Below are positions 43,854-53,418 of a stretch of 64,000 nucleotides of DNA, piece by piece. The stretch spans positions 98,692 through 162,691 of the forward strand of contig JBNKUL010000035.1 in NCBI GenBank assembly GCA_050298555.1. The letters are read 5' to 3'. The notes under the pieces were generated by a model, which was not told the origin of the DNA, made no database searches, and was given only the letters and a program-made list of their open reading frames with translations. Each line of letters starts with the position of its first letter. Within the stretch, counting starts at the first letter, position 1. The position numbers and the translations under genes were made by a program. Origin of the DNA: JAPHSX01 sp050298555. GTDB lineage: Bacteria; Pseudomonadota; Gammaproteobacteria; Thiohalomonadales; Thiohalomonadaceae.

Positions 43854-45050
43854 ATGAGTGCCGATCTAAAAGTTATCTCCTACTTCTTTGATAGTGATGT
43901 AGGTAAGGAGTTGGAGACCATTCTCTCGCAGGTAGATGGCTTATCTATCATTAGTGAGAAGGTCTCCAGTGGTGAGCAGCTCGCAGGACTAGGTAAAGAT
44001 GAGTTGCCTGATGTTGTATTTTTTGAGTTAGATGGCCATGACGAAAGTCACATTGAAGCGCTTGAGTTGTTGCTCAAAGAGCACAAGGCAAGCTTGTCTG
44101 TTTATGTGACATACAAAGAAGTAAAAATGGACCTAATCCGACGAATGATGCGGATTGGTGTGAAAGATATTTTCCCTCAACCATTTCAGAAGCAGGAGAT
44201 ACTGTCTGAGTTAGCGCATGCAGTAACTTCTAAGCGCGAGCGTGTTAAGGCCTCGCAGGGAGCCAAAGGTGGTGTCACTGCCCTGATTGACGCCAAGGGT
44301 GGTGTCGGTTCCACTACGCTCGCCGTCAACGTTGCGCATGTTCTGGCAGAAAAGCACAAAGCAGAAGTTCTGCTTATCGACTTTGATCTGCAATTTGGCG
44401 ATGTGGCTATATCACTGGATATGCATCCACGTTCAACAGTTATGGATGCACTTCGTCAACCAGATAGAGTGGATTCGGTTCTGCTGAAAGCGCTTGTCAC
44501 AGAGCATGATAGCGGGCTTCATGTGCTGAGTTCTCCCGGTAATTTAACCTCTTATGAAGATCTTTCTGCGACCTCTGTGAGGAAGATTCTTCAGGCGGCA
44601 GTTATGGAGTATGAGTTTGTTGTGCTCGATCTTCCCCGTTATTTCAATGCGGGTGTGGTTGAGGCGCTAAAGTTTTCCGACCCTATAATGCTTGTCTGTC
44701 AGAATTCACTTGAAACAATACGCAATGCCAAGGTTATTCTCGATAACTTGTCACTACTAGGAATTTCGCTATCCAGTGTTGAGCTTATCAATAATCGTGC
44801 GATGGCCAAATCCAGTAGCGTTTCTATAGATAAACTGAAGAGTACTTTGGGTAAAGAACGTATTCACCGCATTAGAAATGATTATGCTGCCGCGGTGAGT
44901 GCCCAGGATCAGGGGGTGCCGGTCACCTCAGTAGCTAAAAAGTCAGATATGACAAAAGACGTTACCGCATTGGCTGAATATATCTTGCACGCACACAGGG
45001 GCGATGAGGTAAAGAAAAAGGGCTTTTTTGCAAAGCTGTTCAGGCATTAA
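43854..45050 (+). CDS. tadZ: TadZ/CpaE-like pilus localisation ATPase
   Basis: MinD/ParA-type ATPase that places the Tad apparatus at its site. The N-terminal 130 residues form a receiver-like domain (DVVFFELDGHDESH). The ATPase domain has the deviant Walker A KGGVGSTT and a LLIDFDLQFGD segment. The C-terminus ends in a basic tail. I use ATG 43854 with a GGGTGAG site; a GTG at 43842 is in frame and four residues longer. Other tad loci have the same order of rcpA, tadZ, tadA. Confidence 0.9.
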   Translation: MSADLKVISYFFDSDVGKELETILSQVDGLSIISEKVSSGEQLAGLGKDELPDVVFFELDGHDESHIEALELLLKEHKASLSVYVTYKEVKMDLIRRMMRIGVKDIFPQPFQKQEILSELAHAVTSKRERVKASQGAKGGVTALIDAKGGVGSTTLAVNVAHVLAEKHKAEVLLIDFDLQFGDVAISLDMHPRSTVMDALRQPDRVDSVLLKALVTEHDSGLHVLSSPGNLTSYEDLSATSVRKILQAAVMEYEFVVLDLPRYFNAGVVEALKFSDPIMLVCQNSLETIRNAKVILDNLSLLGISLSSVELINNRAMAKSSSVSIDKLKSTLGKERIHRIRNDYAAAVSAQDQGVPVTSVAKKSDMTKDVTALAEYILHAHRGDEVKKKGFFAKLFRH

Positions 45051-45087
45051 GCAGCGCTGTGTGCTTGGTTGAGAGGAGTTACCTGAG

Positions 45088-46398
45088 ATGAGCTCAGAAG
45101 AATATCCAGTATCTGCACAATCTATCTCTGATTTACAGGAGATTAAGAGTCGTATCCACCACCGTTTAATGGATAGGCTTAATCTTAAAATGATCGATGA
45201 GCTCGAATCAGACATGGTCCGAACCGAGATCGGTGAGCTTGTTCGTGAATTGCTGTTAGATGAAGAGATGCCGCTTAACCTCGAAGAGCGAGAAAAGCTC
45301 GTTCGCGAGGTTCAGGACGAGGTGCTTGGGCTTGGTCCCATCGAGCCCTTGCTGGCGGACAACTCGGTTTCGGATATCCTTGTTAATACCTACAAACAGA
45401 TTTATGTGGAGCGTCACGGTGTGCTGGAGCGCACCGGTGTTCGCTTCCAAAACGATGAACACTTGCTGCGCATCATCGATAAAATTGCAAGCAGCGTAGG
45501 TCGGCGGGTCGATGAGTCGTCACCAATGGTGGATGCGCGACTGGCTGACGGCTCACGCGTTAATGCCATCATTCCACCGCTCGCTGTTGATGGACCAATA
45601 CTGTCAATACGTAAATTCAGTGTCGATCCCTATACGGCAAAAGACCTGATGAACTTCAAGTCACTTACCCCGGGGATGATCGACTTTTTGCAAGCCGCTG
45701 TAAGGGCTCGGATTAATATGCTGGTTACCGGCGGTACAGGTAGTGGTAAGACGACCTTGCTCAATGTGCTCTCCGGGTTTATACCGGACAATGAACGCAT
45801 TATTACAATTGAGGATTCCGCTGAGCTGCAGCTGCAACAACCTCATATAGTCAGATTGGAGACACGCCCACCTAACATTGAAGGTAAGGGTGAAGTGGTT
45901 CAACGGGACCTGGTTAAAAACGCCCTACGCATGCGTCCGGACAGGATTGTTGTTGGTGAGGTTCGCGGCGGTGAAGCTCTCGATATGTTGCAGGCAATGA
46001 ATACTGGTCATGATGGTTCGCTATCCACGATCCACGCTAACTCTCCGCGTGATGCGTTGACGCGCCTTGAGCATATGGTAGGAATGAGCGGTGTCCCGAT
46101 CCCTCCGCTGGTGGTTCGCCAGCAAATTGCCTCGGCGCTGAATTTGGTTGTCTCAACTGAGAGACTGGCCGATGGTAGAAGGATTGCTACCAGTATTCAG
46201 GAGATAACGGGTATGGAAGAGTCTGTAGTCAATATGCAGGAAATCTTCGCCTTCCAACGCGAAACTGTGAACGCACAGGGGCAGGTTGTCGGAAAATTTC
46301 GTGCAACGGGTATTCGGCCTATGATGCTCAAGCGGTTCCGTGAGCGCGGCATTGCGGTTGATGAGTCTATCTTCGATCCTGAACGTGTTTATGAATAG
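45088..46398 (+). CDS. tadA: Pilus assembly ATPase TadA/CpaF
   Basis: Secretion-type hexameric ATPase that drives pilus extension and, in tad systems, also retraction. The 436 residues carry Walker A GGTGSGKTT, the Asp box (IEDSAELQLQQPHIVRLE), Walker B-like IVVGEVRGGEALDML and the His box (TGHDGSLSTIHAN). It belongs to the TadA/VirB11-like branch. ATG 45088 follows a GAGGAG. tadB starts 10 bases after it. Confidence 0.95.
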   Translation: MSSEEYPVSAQSISDLQEIKSRIHHRLMDRLNLKMIDELESDMVRTEIGELVRELLLDEEMPLNLEEREKLVREVQDEVLGLGPIEPLLADNSVSDILVNTYKQIYVERHGVLERTGVRFQNDEHLLRIIDKIASSVGRRVDESSPMVDARLADGSRVNAIIPPLAVDGPILSIRKFSVDPYTAKDLMNFKSLTPGMIDFLQAAVRARINMLVTGGTGSGKTTLLNVLSGFIPDNERIITIEDSAELQLQQPHIVRLETRPPNIEGKGEVVQRDLVKNALRMRPDRIVVGEVRGGEALDMLQAMNTGHDGSLSTIHANSPRDALTRLEHMVGMSGVPIPPLVVRQQIASALNLVVSTERLADGRRIATSIQEITGMEESVVNMQEIFAFQRETVNAQGQVVGKFRATGIRPMMLKRFRERGIAVDESIFDPERVYE

Positions 46399-46407
46399 GA
46401 GGGGGTA

Positions 46408-47397
46408 GTGGACGGTCCTTATTCAATATACATTCTCTCGTTCTTCGTCTTTATGGCGGCAGTAGGCGTACTTGAGGCGCTATATCTTTTTTGGCGCTCA
46501 CTTAATGTCGAAGAGGCGGTAAAAATAAATCGCCGCATTAAGGCGCTTTCGGCTGGTGGTGCGCATGGCGAGGAGGTTCTACAGCTTCTTCGCAGCAAGC
46601 AACTCAGTACGATTCCCTGGTTGAATCGCATACTTAGTGCCTTCCCGCGCTTTCATGCATTGGACCGCCTTATCGAACAATCTGGCGTAAATATCACCCT
46701 CGCACGCTTTCTCGGTGTGCAGCTGCTGCTTGCGCTAGCTGTTCTGCTAATCCTCGTTTTCGTGTTTAGTACTGTCTTTGGCCTGGCGCTGGTTGTCGCG
46801 GTTGTGCTCGGCGCAGGCATGCCCTATGCCTATGTCACCAGAAAGCGTATCGCCAGGCATGAGCGATTCACTAACCAGCTCCCCGATGCCTTGGATTATT
46901 TGGCCAGAAGTATGCGTGCTGGTAACCCGTTTCTGGCTTCTATGCGCACCGCCTCTGAGGAGCTGCCTGAGCCAACAGGTGTTGAGTTCGGTATCACCTT
47001 TGATGAGATGAACTACGGACTCGAGCTTGAGGATGCGTTATACAATCTCGGTGAGCGAAGTGGCAGTGAAGAGATGCGCTTCTTCATCACAGCTGTACTA
47101 ATTCAGAAGACTACGGGCGGTAACCTGGCGGATGTACTCAATCGAATAGCTACTGTGATGCGGCAACGTGCAGTGGCATACCGGGATGTGCGTATCCTCG
47201 CGGCTGAAATGAAGTATTCGGCCAACGTCCTCATTGCACTACCTTTCCTGGTTGCTGGCGCGCTAAGTGTGCTAAATCCAAGCTACATGCCGATTCTGTT
47301 TCAACATACCATTGGCCTTATTATTATTGGTGTGCAACTCTTGTTTATGCTGCTTGGCTATTTTGTCATACAGCGAATGATTAACTTCCGCATATAG
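46408..47397 (+). CDS. tadB: Pilus platform protein TadB
   Basis: Inner-membrane platform protein of the GspF superfamily, one of the paired TadB/TadC. It has an N-terminal span (YILSFFVFMAAVGVLEALYLF), a pair of central spans and a C-terminal pair (ILFQHTIGLIIIGVQLLFMLLGYFVI). The cytoplasmic domain has QLPDALDYLARSMRAGNPFLASM, the GspF-type motif. The start is GTG at 46408 with an AGGAGG site. Confidence 0.92.
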   Translation: MDGPYSIYILSFFVFMAAVGVLEALYLFWRSLNVEEAVKINRRIKALSAGGAHGEEVLQLLRSKQLSTIPWLNRILSAFPRFHALDRLIEQSGVNITLARFLGVQLLLALAVLLILVFVFSTVFGLALVVAVVLGAGMPYAYVTRKRIARHERFTNQLPDALDYLARSMRAGNPFLASMRTASEELPEPTGVEFGITFDEMNYGLELEDALYNLGERSGSEEMRFFITAVLIQKTTGGNLADVLNRIATVMRQRAVAYRDVRILAAEMKYSANVLIALPFLVAGALSVLNPSYMPILFQHTIGLIIIGVQLLFMLLGYFVIQRMINFRI

Positions 47398-47405
47398 GGT
47401 GAATT

Positions 47406-48380
47406 ATGGAAGGGCTAGCGACAAGCCTGGCGGCACTGTTTGAAGCCTACATTGAGCCTATTCTGTATGGTTCGGTGTTTATTTTCGTCGTGGTCACAAT
47501 TGGTGGTATAGCCGTGTGGCTGTTAACAGGGGTGAGTCCTGTAGAAAGAAGGCTTCGGGAGATTGCGGAAGGAAATTTACGCAGTAGCCATATTGAACAT
47601 ACCGAAGGCGCATTTAACGTTACCTGGATGGAGCCACTGGTTAAACTGGTCGAGCCTGCCGAAGGCTGGGAGTCGTCTACGCTTCGAAAGCGGTTGGTCA
47701 AGGCCGGTGTGCGAGAACCTAAGGCGATTAATTACTTCATTGCTGCAAAGGTCGCCGGTACTTTCCTGCTGCCGTTGCTTATTCTTCTTCCCTTTATACT
47801 CTCGCCAACTACCGCGCTCACAACACCTACGATAGGCATGTTCGTCGCAGCCGGTGGTCTGATTGGCCTCTATCTTCCCGATCTGTACATGGATAGGCGA
47901 GCAAAAGGTCGTAGCCTTGCGTTTCAGGAAGGCTTCCCTGACGCGATGGATATGCTGGTGGTATGCGTAGAGGCTGGACTCGGTCTGGATGCTGCTATAC
48001 AACGAGTGGGTAAAGAATTGCAGGTCAGCCACCCTGAACTGTCTACCGAATTGAAGTTGGTTAGTTTGGAGCTTCGAGCGGGCAAAACAAGGGCCGATGC
48101 CCTGCGTTCATTGGCCGAACGTACCGATCTGGATGATGTGCGTGCTTTGACATCTATCCTGATCCAGGCAGAGCACTTCGGTACCAGTGTTGCCGATGCG
48201 CTGCGCCAGCACTCTAATGAAATGCGTACATTGCGATTGCAACGTGCTAAGGAGCGAGCCGCGAAGCTACCGGTGAAGCTCATCTTTCCAATTATATTTT
48301 TTATCTTTCCTGCCCTGTTTCTTGTCGTTCTCGGGCCGTCCGTCGTCAGGATTTTCCTGGCGTTCACACAAGGGTTCTAG
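47406..48380 (+). CDS. tadC: Pilus platform protein TadC
   Basis: Second GspF-family platform protein. Spans: YGSVFIFVVVTIGGIAVWLL near the start, a central pair around 120-165 and a C-terminal one (KLIFPIIFFIFPALFLVVLGP). The cytoplasmic segment EGFPDAMDMLVVCVEAGLGLDAAI is the TadC-type signature. It starts 8 bases after tadB and ends 5 bases before tadD. Confidence 0.92.
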   Translation: MEGLATSLAALFEAYIEPILYGSVFIFVVVTIGGIAVWLLTGVSPVERRLREIAEGNLRSSHIEHTEGAFNVTWMEPLVKLVEPAEGWESSTLRKRLVKAGVREPKAINYFIAAKVAGTFLLPLLILLPFILSPTTALTTPTIGMFVAAGGLIGLYLPDLYMDRRAKGRSLAFQEGFPDAMDMLVVCVEAGLGLDAAIQRVGKELQVSHPELSTELKLVSLELRAGKTRADALRSLAERTDLDDVRALTSILIQAEHFGTSVADALRQHSNEMRTLRLQRAKERAAKLPVKLIFPIIFFIFPALFLVVLGPSVVRIFLAFTQGF

Positions 48381-48385
48381 GTCAT

Positions 48386-49261
48386 ATGCGTAAATTCACC
48401 AAACTATCATTGATTGTGCCGGTACTTTTGCTGGTAGGGTGTGCAACTCAGCCGAAAATTGAGGGCAGCAATGAGCCCGACTTCACTATTGAGGAGTTGA
48501 AAGAGCGTGCAGAACTAGCAAGTCATGCTGGCGCCCACAAGGATGCATTACTGCAATACCAGAAAATACTGGCGAGTGACCCTGACAATATAGACGCCCT
48601 GATTGGCTCAGCGGAGTCTTTGATGGCAGCAGATCAGCCAAAACGTGCCGAAAACTATCTCGAACGTGCCTTGAAGCTGGACAAGCTTAACCCTCAAGCC
48701 CGAGAGGCCAGGGCTATTTGCTGGTTGATGCAGGGAGATCACGCTGCGGCAAAGAAGTCGCTGTTAAACCTGCAGGATGATGGCATCGATACCTGGCGGA
48801 TTTGGAATAGCCTCGGGGTAATTGCTGATATCAAGGGTGATTTCACAGCAGCAGTGGGGCACTACAAAAGAGCGTTGGCGCAGATGCCTGATAGGGCAAT
48901 GCTTTACAACAACCTCGGTTTTTCCCAGATTATGGCGCATGACTACCCTGCAGCTGAGGCCTCGCTTAGAAAGGCACTACTGCTTAAGCCGGGGAATTTA
49001 CGTATCGTTAATAACCTTGCCCTTGCTATTGCCTGGCAGGGGCGGTACGACGAGGCGGTAGATCTTCTCTCGGAGGTTATGCCTGTTGCAGAGGCGCATA
49101 ACAATATTGGCTATGCTGCCTACCTACGCGATGATTTCAGCAAGGCAAAAATCCACTTTCTCGATGCCCTGGACCTGAGCCCAACCTTCTATAAGAAGGC
49201 AGCAAGCAATCTTGACTTGGTCAATCGAAAGATGGAGCTGGAGAAGAAAAAGGCGCAGTAG
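48386..49261 (+). CDS. tadD: TadD-like TPR lipoprotein
   Basis: A 291-residue lipoprotein (signal ending at LLLVGC) made of tetratricopeptide repeats (for example ALLQYQKILASDPDNIDALIG, AENYLERALKLDKLNPQARE and AEASLRKALLLKPGN). TadD is needed for secretin assembly in other tad systems, acting as a pilotin. It is the last gene of the locus, followed by tRNA-Val on the other strand. Confidence 0.9.
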   Translation: MRKFTKLSLIVPVLLLVGCATQPKIEGSNEPDFTIEELKERAELASHAGAHKDALLQYQKILASDPDNIDALIGSAESLMAADQPKRAENYLERALKLDKLNPQAREARAICWLMQGDHAAAKKSLLNLQDDGIDTWRIWNSLGVIADIKGDFTAAVGHYKRALAQMPDRAMLYNNLGFSQIMAHDYPAAEASLRKALLLKPGNLRIVNNLALAIAWQGRYDEAVDLLSEVMPVAEAHNNIGYAAYLRDDFSKAKIHFLDALDLSPTFYKKAASNLDLVNRKMELEKKKAQ

Positions 49262-49348
49262 GTTTCAGCCTGCTGCCCAGGCATCTGCTTGGTTACTGCC
49301 GGGGGATGGTATCTAGTAGTGAACAGGCTGGGTCTGTCGATATGAAAT

Positions 49349-49424
49349 TGGTGGGTGCTGAGGGGATCGAACCCCCGACCCTCGCCTTGTAAGGGCGATG
49401 CTCTCCCAGCTGAGCTAAGCACCC
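49349..49424 (-). tRNA. tRNA-Val(TAC), second copy
   Basis: 76 bases on the minus strand with encoded CCA, anticodon TAC. The sequence appears the same as the copy at 14289-14364. It marks the end of the tad locus, on the opposite strand. Confidence 0.93.
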
Positions 49425-49576
49425 AACGCGGCGGCATGATAGCCACTTGTTCCCCACAGGTCAAACACTTTTCCAATCATTCTTTTCCCTGTCGCTGAGA
49501 TAATCGAGCGGCGTTATAATGTCGACCAAATTCAGGCGCTTGGCGCCATAGAGAAATATCGACGACAGGGTTCTAT
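49425..49576. other. Region upstream of gltX with a possible promoter
   Basis: A perfect TATAAT at 49515-49520 lies about 57 bases before the gltX start. The -35 position at 17 bases (TCGCTG) is a poor match, so it may be an activator-dependent promoter. Nothing else is seen. Confidence 0.4.
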
Positions 49577-50986
49577 ATGAGTATTAAAACGCGTTTTGCC
49601 CCCAGCCCGACCGGCTATCTTCATGTGGGGGGGGCCCGCACGGCGCTGTTTTCCTGGCTTCACGCACGCAAGCACGGCGGCCGCTTCGTGCTGCGTATCG
49701 AGGATACCGATTTGGAACGTTCGACTGCGGAGTCGGTCAACGCCATTCTAGAGGGGATGACATGGCTGGGTCTGGAGTACGATGAAGGGCCTTTCTACCA
49801 GACCCATCGCTTTGAGCGCTACGAGGAGATCATCCAGCAGCTGCTGGCGGATGGGCATGCCTATCGTTGTAACTGTTCCAGGGAGCGGCTGGAAGAGCTG
49901 CGCGAGACACAAATGCAGCGCAAGGAGAAGCCGCGTTACGATGGCCGCTGTCGTGAGCACTATGTCGACCCAGATGAGCCACACGTCATCCGTTTTCGTA
50001 ATCCCACTGAAGGCAGTGTGGGCTTTGAGGACCTGGTGCGTGGCAAGGTTGCCTTTGCCAACAGTGAGCTGGATGACCTGATTATCAAACGTACCGACGG
50101 CTCCCCCACCTACAACCTTAGTGTCGTCGTCGATGACCTTGATATGGGGGTGACCCAGGTTATTCGTGGGGACGACCACCTGAATAACACCCCGCGCCAG
50201 ATCAACATCCTCAAGGCCCTGGGGGCTGAGGTGCCGCAGTATGCTCATGTACCGATGATCCTGGGTGATGACGGGGCCAGGCTCTCCAAGCGACACGGTG
50301 CGGTGAGCGTCATGCAGTACCGCGAGCAGGGTATTCTGCCGGAAGCCTTACTTAACTACCTGGTACGCCTGGGATGGTCACACGGCGACCAGGAGATCTT
50401 CAGCCTGGATGAGCTCATCGAACTGTTCGATTTGGCCAACGTCAACAAGGCCCCCTCCAGCTTCAACACTGAAAAGCTGCTTTGGATTAACCAGCATTAT
50501 ATCAAGGAGGACGATCCTGCCCGTGTCGCTCACCTGCTCAGTGTCCATATGGGCGAGCTCGGTATCGATCCGGCCCTTGGGCCCGATCTGGTGGAGGTGG
50601 TTAAGGTACAGCGTGAGCGCGCCAAGACCCTGGTAGAGCTGGCCGAGATCTCCGCCTTCTACTACAAGGACTTCGATAGCTATAACGAGAAGACCATGAA
50701 GAAGGCCTTCAAGGAGGGCGCGATCGAGCCGCTGGAACGTACTCGCAATGCACTGGGAGCACTGGATGAGTGGCACCCTGAGGCACTTAAACGTGTGCTG
50801 GATGAGGTGGTGGCCGAGCTGGATATAGGCTTTGGTAAGCTCGGCATGCCGTTACGCCTGGCAATTACCGGTGGCTCGCCGTCCCCTGATCTCGATACGA
50901 CGCTTCATCTGGTTGGCCGTGAAGCCACCATTCGCCGTATCGACAGGGCGCTAGAGACAATCCGCGAACTCATGAAGCAGGCTTAA
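49577..50986 (+). CDS. gltX: Glutamate--tRNA ligase
   Basis: Class I synthetase charging tRNA-Glu. The HIGH-type motif is YLHVGGART; the KMSKS-type loop is ARLSKRHGAV. The 469 residues and the C-terminal helical anticodon-binding part fit the bacterial enzyme. It is 18 bases before glnS, and tRNA-Glu genes follow about 2 kb downstream. Confidence 0.96.
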   Translation: MSIKTRFAPSPTGYLHVGGARTALFSWLHARKHGGRFVLRIEDTDLERSTAESVNAILEGMTWLGLEYDEGPFYQTHRFERYEEIIQQLLADGHAYRCNCSRERLEELRETQMQRKEKPRYDGRCREHYVDPDEPHVIRFRNPTEGSVGFEDLVRGKVAFANSELDDLIIKRTDGSPTYNLSVVVDDLDMGVTQVIRGDDHLNNTPRQINILKALGAEVPQYAHVPMILGDDGARLSKRHGAVSVMQYREQGILPEALLNYLVRLGWSHGDQEIFSLDELIELFDLANVNKAPSSFNTEKLLWINQHYIKEDDPARVAHLLSVHMGELGIDPALGPDLVEVVKVQRERAKTLVELAEISAFYYKDFDSYNEKTMKKAFKEGAIEPLERTRNALGALDEWHPEALKRVLDEVVAELDIGFGKLGMPLRLAITGGSPSPDLDTTLHLVGREATIRRIDRALETIRELMKQA

Positions 50987-51004
50987 ACAACAAGGTTTAA
51001 AGAG

Positions 51005-52702
51005 ATGAGCAACGACGCCACGTCGACACCGAAAAACTTCATTCGTCAGATCATCGACGAAGACATCCAGGCAGGTAAGAACAGCGGCCGTATCGCCACC
51101 CGTTTTCCACCCGAGCCCAATGGATACCTGCATATCGGCCACGCCAAGTCGATCTGCCTCAATTTTGGCATCGCCAATGACTATCGGGGCAGTTGTAATC
51201 TGCGCTTTGACGATACCAACCCTCACAAGGAGAACCTGGAGTTCGTCGAGTCGATTCAGAATGACGTGCGCTGGCTGGGTTACGACTGGGGGGAGCGTGT
51301 CTATTACGCCTCCGACTACTTCGAAAAGCTCTACGGCTTCGCCGTGGAACTGATCACTGCCGGCAAGGCCTATGTCTGTGATCTCAACGCCGAAGAGGTG
51401 CGTGAGTACCGCGGTACCCTGAAGGAGCCGGGTAAGGAGAGCCCCTACCGTTCGCGCAGCATCGAGGAGAACCTGGGCCTCTTCGCCCGTATGCGGGCCG
51501 GTGAGTTTGAGGACGGGGCCAAGGTGCTGCGCGCCAAGATCGACATGGCCTCGCCGAACATGAACATGCGCGATCCGACCCTTTATCGTATCCGCCATGG
51601 TGTGGTGCATCACCAGACCGGCAGTGAGTGGTGCCTCTACCCGATGTACGACTTCACCCATCCTATCTCCGATGCGTTGGAGGGGATCACCCACTCACTA
51701 TGCACCCTGGAGTTTGCTGACCATCGGCCACTTTACGACTGGGTGCTGGATAACATCACCATCGACTGCCATCCACAGCAGATTGAGTTCTCTCGCCTCA
51801 ACCTTCAGTACACGGTGATGAGCAAGCGTAAGCTGACGCAGCTGGTCGAGGACGGCCATGTGGAGGGGTGGGACGACCCGCGCATGCCTACCGTGGCAGG
51901 GCTGCGCCGCCGCGGCTTTACCCCTGCCTCGATCCGTGACTTCTGTGACCGTATCGGCGTCACCAAGTCCGACAACAGCATCGAGATGGGGGTGCTGGAG
52001 AACTGCATCCGCGAAGACCTCGACAGCAACGCACCGCGCGCCATGGCGGTACTGCACCCGCTTAAGGTGGTGCTGGAGAATTACCCGGAGGAGGGGGAGG
52101 AGCTGCTCGACGCCCCCAATCACCCCAAGGATGAGGCCATGGGCAGCCGTAAGCTGACCTTCTGTCGTGAGCTTTATATCGATAGAGACGACTTTATGGA
52201 GGTGGCGCCGAATAAGAAGTTCAAGCGCCTGGTTTCGGGCGGTGAGGTACGCCTGCGTAACGCCTATGTCATCAAGTGTAATGAGGTGATTAAGGACGCG
52301 CAGGGTGAGATTATCGAACTGCGCTGCAGCTACGATGCCGAGACCCTGGGCAAAAACCCGGAGGGGCGCAAGGTGAAGGGGGTGATCCACTGGGTCTCGG
52401 CCCGCCACGGTGTCAAAGCCGAAGTGCGTCTCTACGACCGCCTCTTCAATCACCCCAACCCTGACGGCGACAAGAGTGTGGAGAGCTTTACCGAGCACCT
52501 CAATCCCGACTCTCTACGCACCCTGACCAACTGCTACCTGGAACCTAGCCTGGCGCAAGCAGGGGAGGGGAGCCGCTATCAATTCGAGCGTGAGGGCTAC
52601 TTCGGCTTCGATGCCGTCGCATCCACTGCTGAGCGCCCGGTGTTCAACCGTGTGGTTACCCTGCGTGACTCCTGGGCGAAGATCGAGCAGCAGCAATCCT
52701 GA
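51005..52702 (+). CDS. glnS: Glutamine--tRNA ligase
   Basis: Class I synthetase charging tRNA-Gln, of the type present in gammaproteobacteria. The HIGH motif is NGYLHIGHAKS, the KMSKS-like motif VMSKRKLTQL, and the C-terminal beta-barrel anticodon domains follow. The 565-residue length is normal. It shares an operon with gltX; having glnS means the cell does not need the indirect GatCAB route for Gln-tRNA. Confidence 0.96.
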   Translation: MSNDATSTPKNFIRQIIDEDIQAGKNSGRIATRFPPEPNGYLHIGHAKSICLNFGIANDYRGSCNLRFDDTNPHKENLEFVESIQNDVRWLGYDWGERVYYASDYFEKLYGFAVELITAGKAYVCDLNAEEVREYRGTLKEPGKESPYRSRSIEENLGLFARMRAGEFEDGAKVLRAKIDMASPNMNMRDPTLYRIRHGVVHHQTGSEWCLYPMYDFTHPISDALEGITHSLCTLEFADHRPLYDWVLDNITIDCHPQQIEFSRLNLQYTVMSKRKLTQLVEDGHVEGWDDPRMPTVAGLRRRGFTPASIRDFCDRIGVTKSDNSIEMGVLENCIREDLDSNAPRAMAVLHPLKVVLENYPEEGEELLDAPNHPKDEAMGSRKLTFCRELYIDRDDFMEVAPNKKFKRLVSGGEVRLRNAYVIKCNEVIKDAQGEIIELRCSYDAETLGKNPEGRKVKGVIHWVSARHGVKAEVRLYDRLFNHPNPDGDKSVESFTEHLNPDSLRTLTNCYLEPSLAQAGEGSRYQFEREGYFGFDAVASTAERPVFNRVVTLRDSWAKIEQQQS

Positions 52703-52709
52703 AAAAGTC

Positions 52710-52746
52710 GGCTAAGTGGCGAAAAAGGTATTGTCGCCACTTAGCC
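52710..52746 (+). terminator. Long hairpin after glnS
   Basis: A perfect 13-bp stem (52710-52722 with 52734-52746, GGCTAAGTGGCGA arm) with an 11-base loop begins 8 bases after the glnS stop. No T run follows, so it may protect the mRNA end or act with Rho rather than as an intrinsic terminator. Confidence 0.6.
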
Positions 52747-52856
52747 ATTCTGTTACATTTTCGGCCCCGTTGAGGGTGTGAGCTAACTAGTGGATTTGGC
52801 GACGTTTTTTCGCATTGGCTGAGTACGCGGCATTTGCAAAAACAGAGAAAATTGGC

Positions 52857-52884
52857 TTGACAGCGGCCAGCAAATCACTAGAAT
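52857..52884 (+). promoter_or_regulatory. Sigma-70 promoter of the tRNA-Ala/Glu cluster
   Basis: A perfect TTGACA at 52857-52862 and TAGAAT at 52879-52884, 16 bases apart, followed by a GC-rich ACACGCC discriminator. The first tRNA-Ala starts at 52897. Confidence 0.85.
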
Positions 52885-52896
52885 ACACGCCTTCTT

Positions 52897-52972
<76 letters not shown>

Positions 52973-53021
52973 AGTTTGCAGTTTTAACGGCAACAGCCGG
53001 ATGACTGAAAAGTAGTTTTCA

Positions 53022-53097
53022 GTCCCCTTCGTCTAGAGGCCTAGGACATCGCCCTTTCACGGCGACGACAGGGGTTCGACTCCCCTAGGGGACGCCA
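53022..53097 (+). tRNA. tRNA-Glu(TTC), copy 1
   Basis: 76 bases with encoded CCA, acceptor GTCCCCT/AGGGGAC, anticodon TTC in the loop CTTTCAC. A perfect hairpin (53003-53024) overlaps its 5' end. Confidence 0.95.
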
Positions 53098-53105
53098 ATA
53101 CTAGG

Positions 53106-53130
53106 AGCCGCTGATAAACAGCGGCTTTTA
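53106..53130 (+). terminator. Weak terminator between the tRNA pairs
   Basis: Perfect 8-bp stem AGCCGCTG/CAGCGGCT (53106-53113 with 53119-53126) followed by only four T. The second tRNA pair begins 15 bases later without room for its own promoter, so readthrough is needed. Confidence 0.6.
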
Positions 53131-53144
53131 TATTCCAGCTCAAT

Positions 53145-53220
<76 letters not shown>

Positions 53221-53261
53221 AACACCCGGTGCAATGCCGGACGACTGAAAGACCGTTTTCA

Positions 53262-53337
53262 GTCCCCTTCGTCTAGAGGCCTAGGACATCGCCCTTTCAC
53301 GGCGACGACAGGGGTTCGACTCCCCTAGGGGACGCCA
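53262..53337 (+). tRNA. tRNA-Glu(TTC), copy 2
   Basis: 76 bases, apparently identical to the copy at 53022-53097. A related hairpin (53243-53264) overlaps its 5' end. Confidence 0.95.
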
Positions 53338-53338
53338 A

Positions 53339-53377
53339 CAAAAAAGCACTTACATTTCTGTAAGTGCTTTTTTTTTG
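53339..53377. terminator. Strong terminator ending the tRNA cluster
   Basis: An 11-bp perfect stem (53344-53354 with 53359-53369, AAGCACTTACA arm) is flanked by A on the left and a run of T on the right, so it can also end the leftward PilZ gene. Confidence 0.9.
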
Positions 53378-53418
53378 CCTGTCGCTGCTGATAGCGTATG
53401 GTGGATAGGTACTACAGC

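Noticed and set aside
49189..49476. Minus-strand frame crossing tRNA-Val
   Set aside because: Reads through the tRNA gene; the SSAGRASPLQGEG stretch is the typical false protein of a tRNA.
49627..49636. Run of eight G in gltX as a phase-variable tract
   Set aside because: It encodes the invariant HVGGART motif of an essential enzyme; frameshifting would be lethal.
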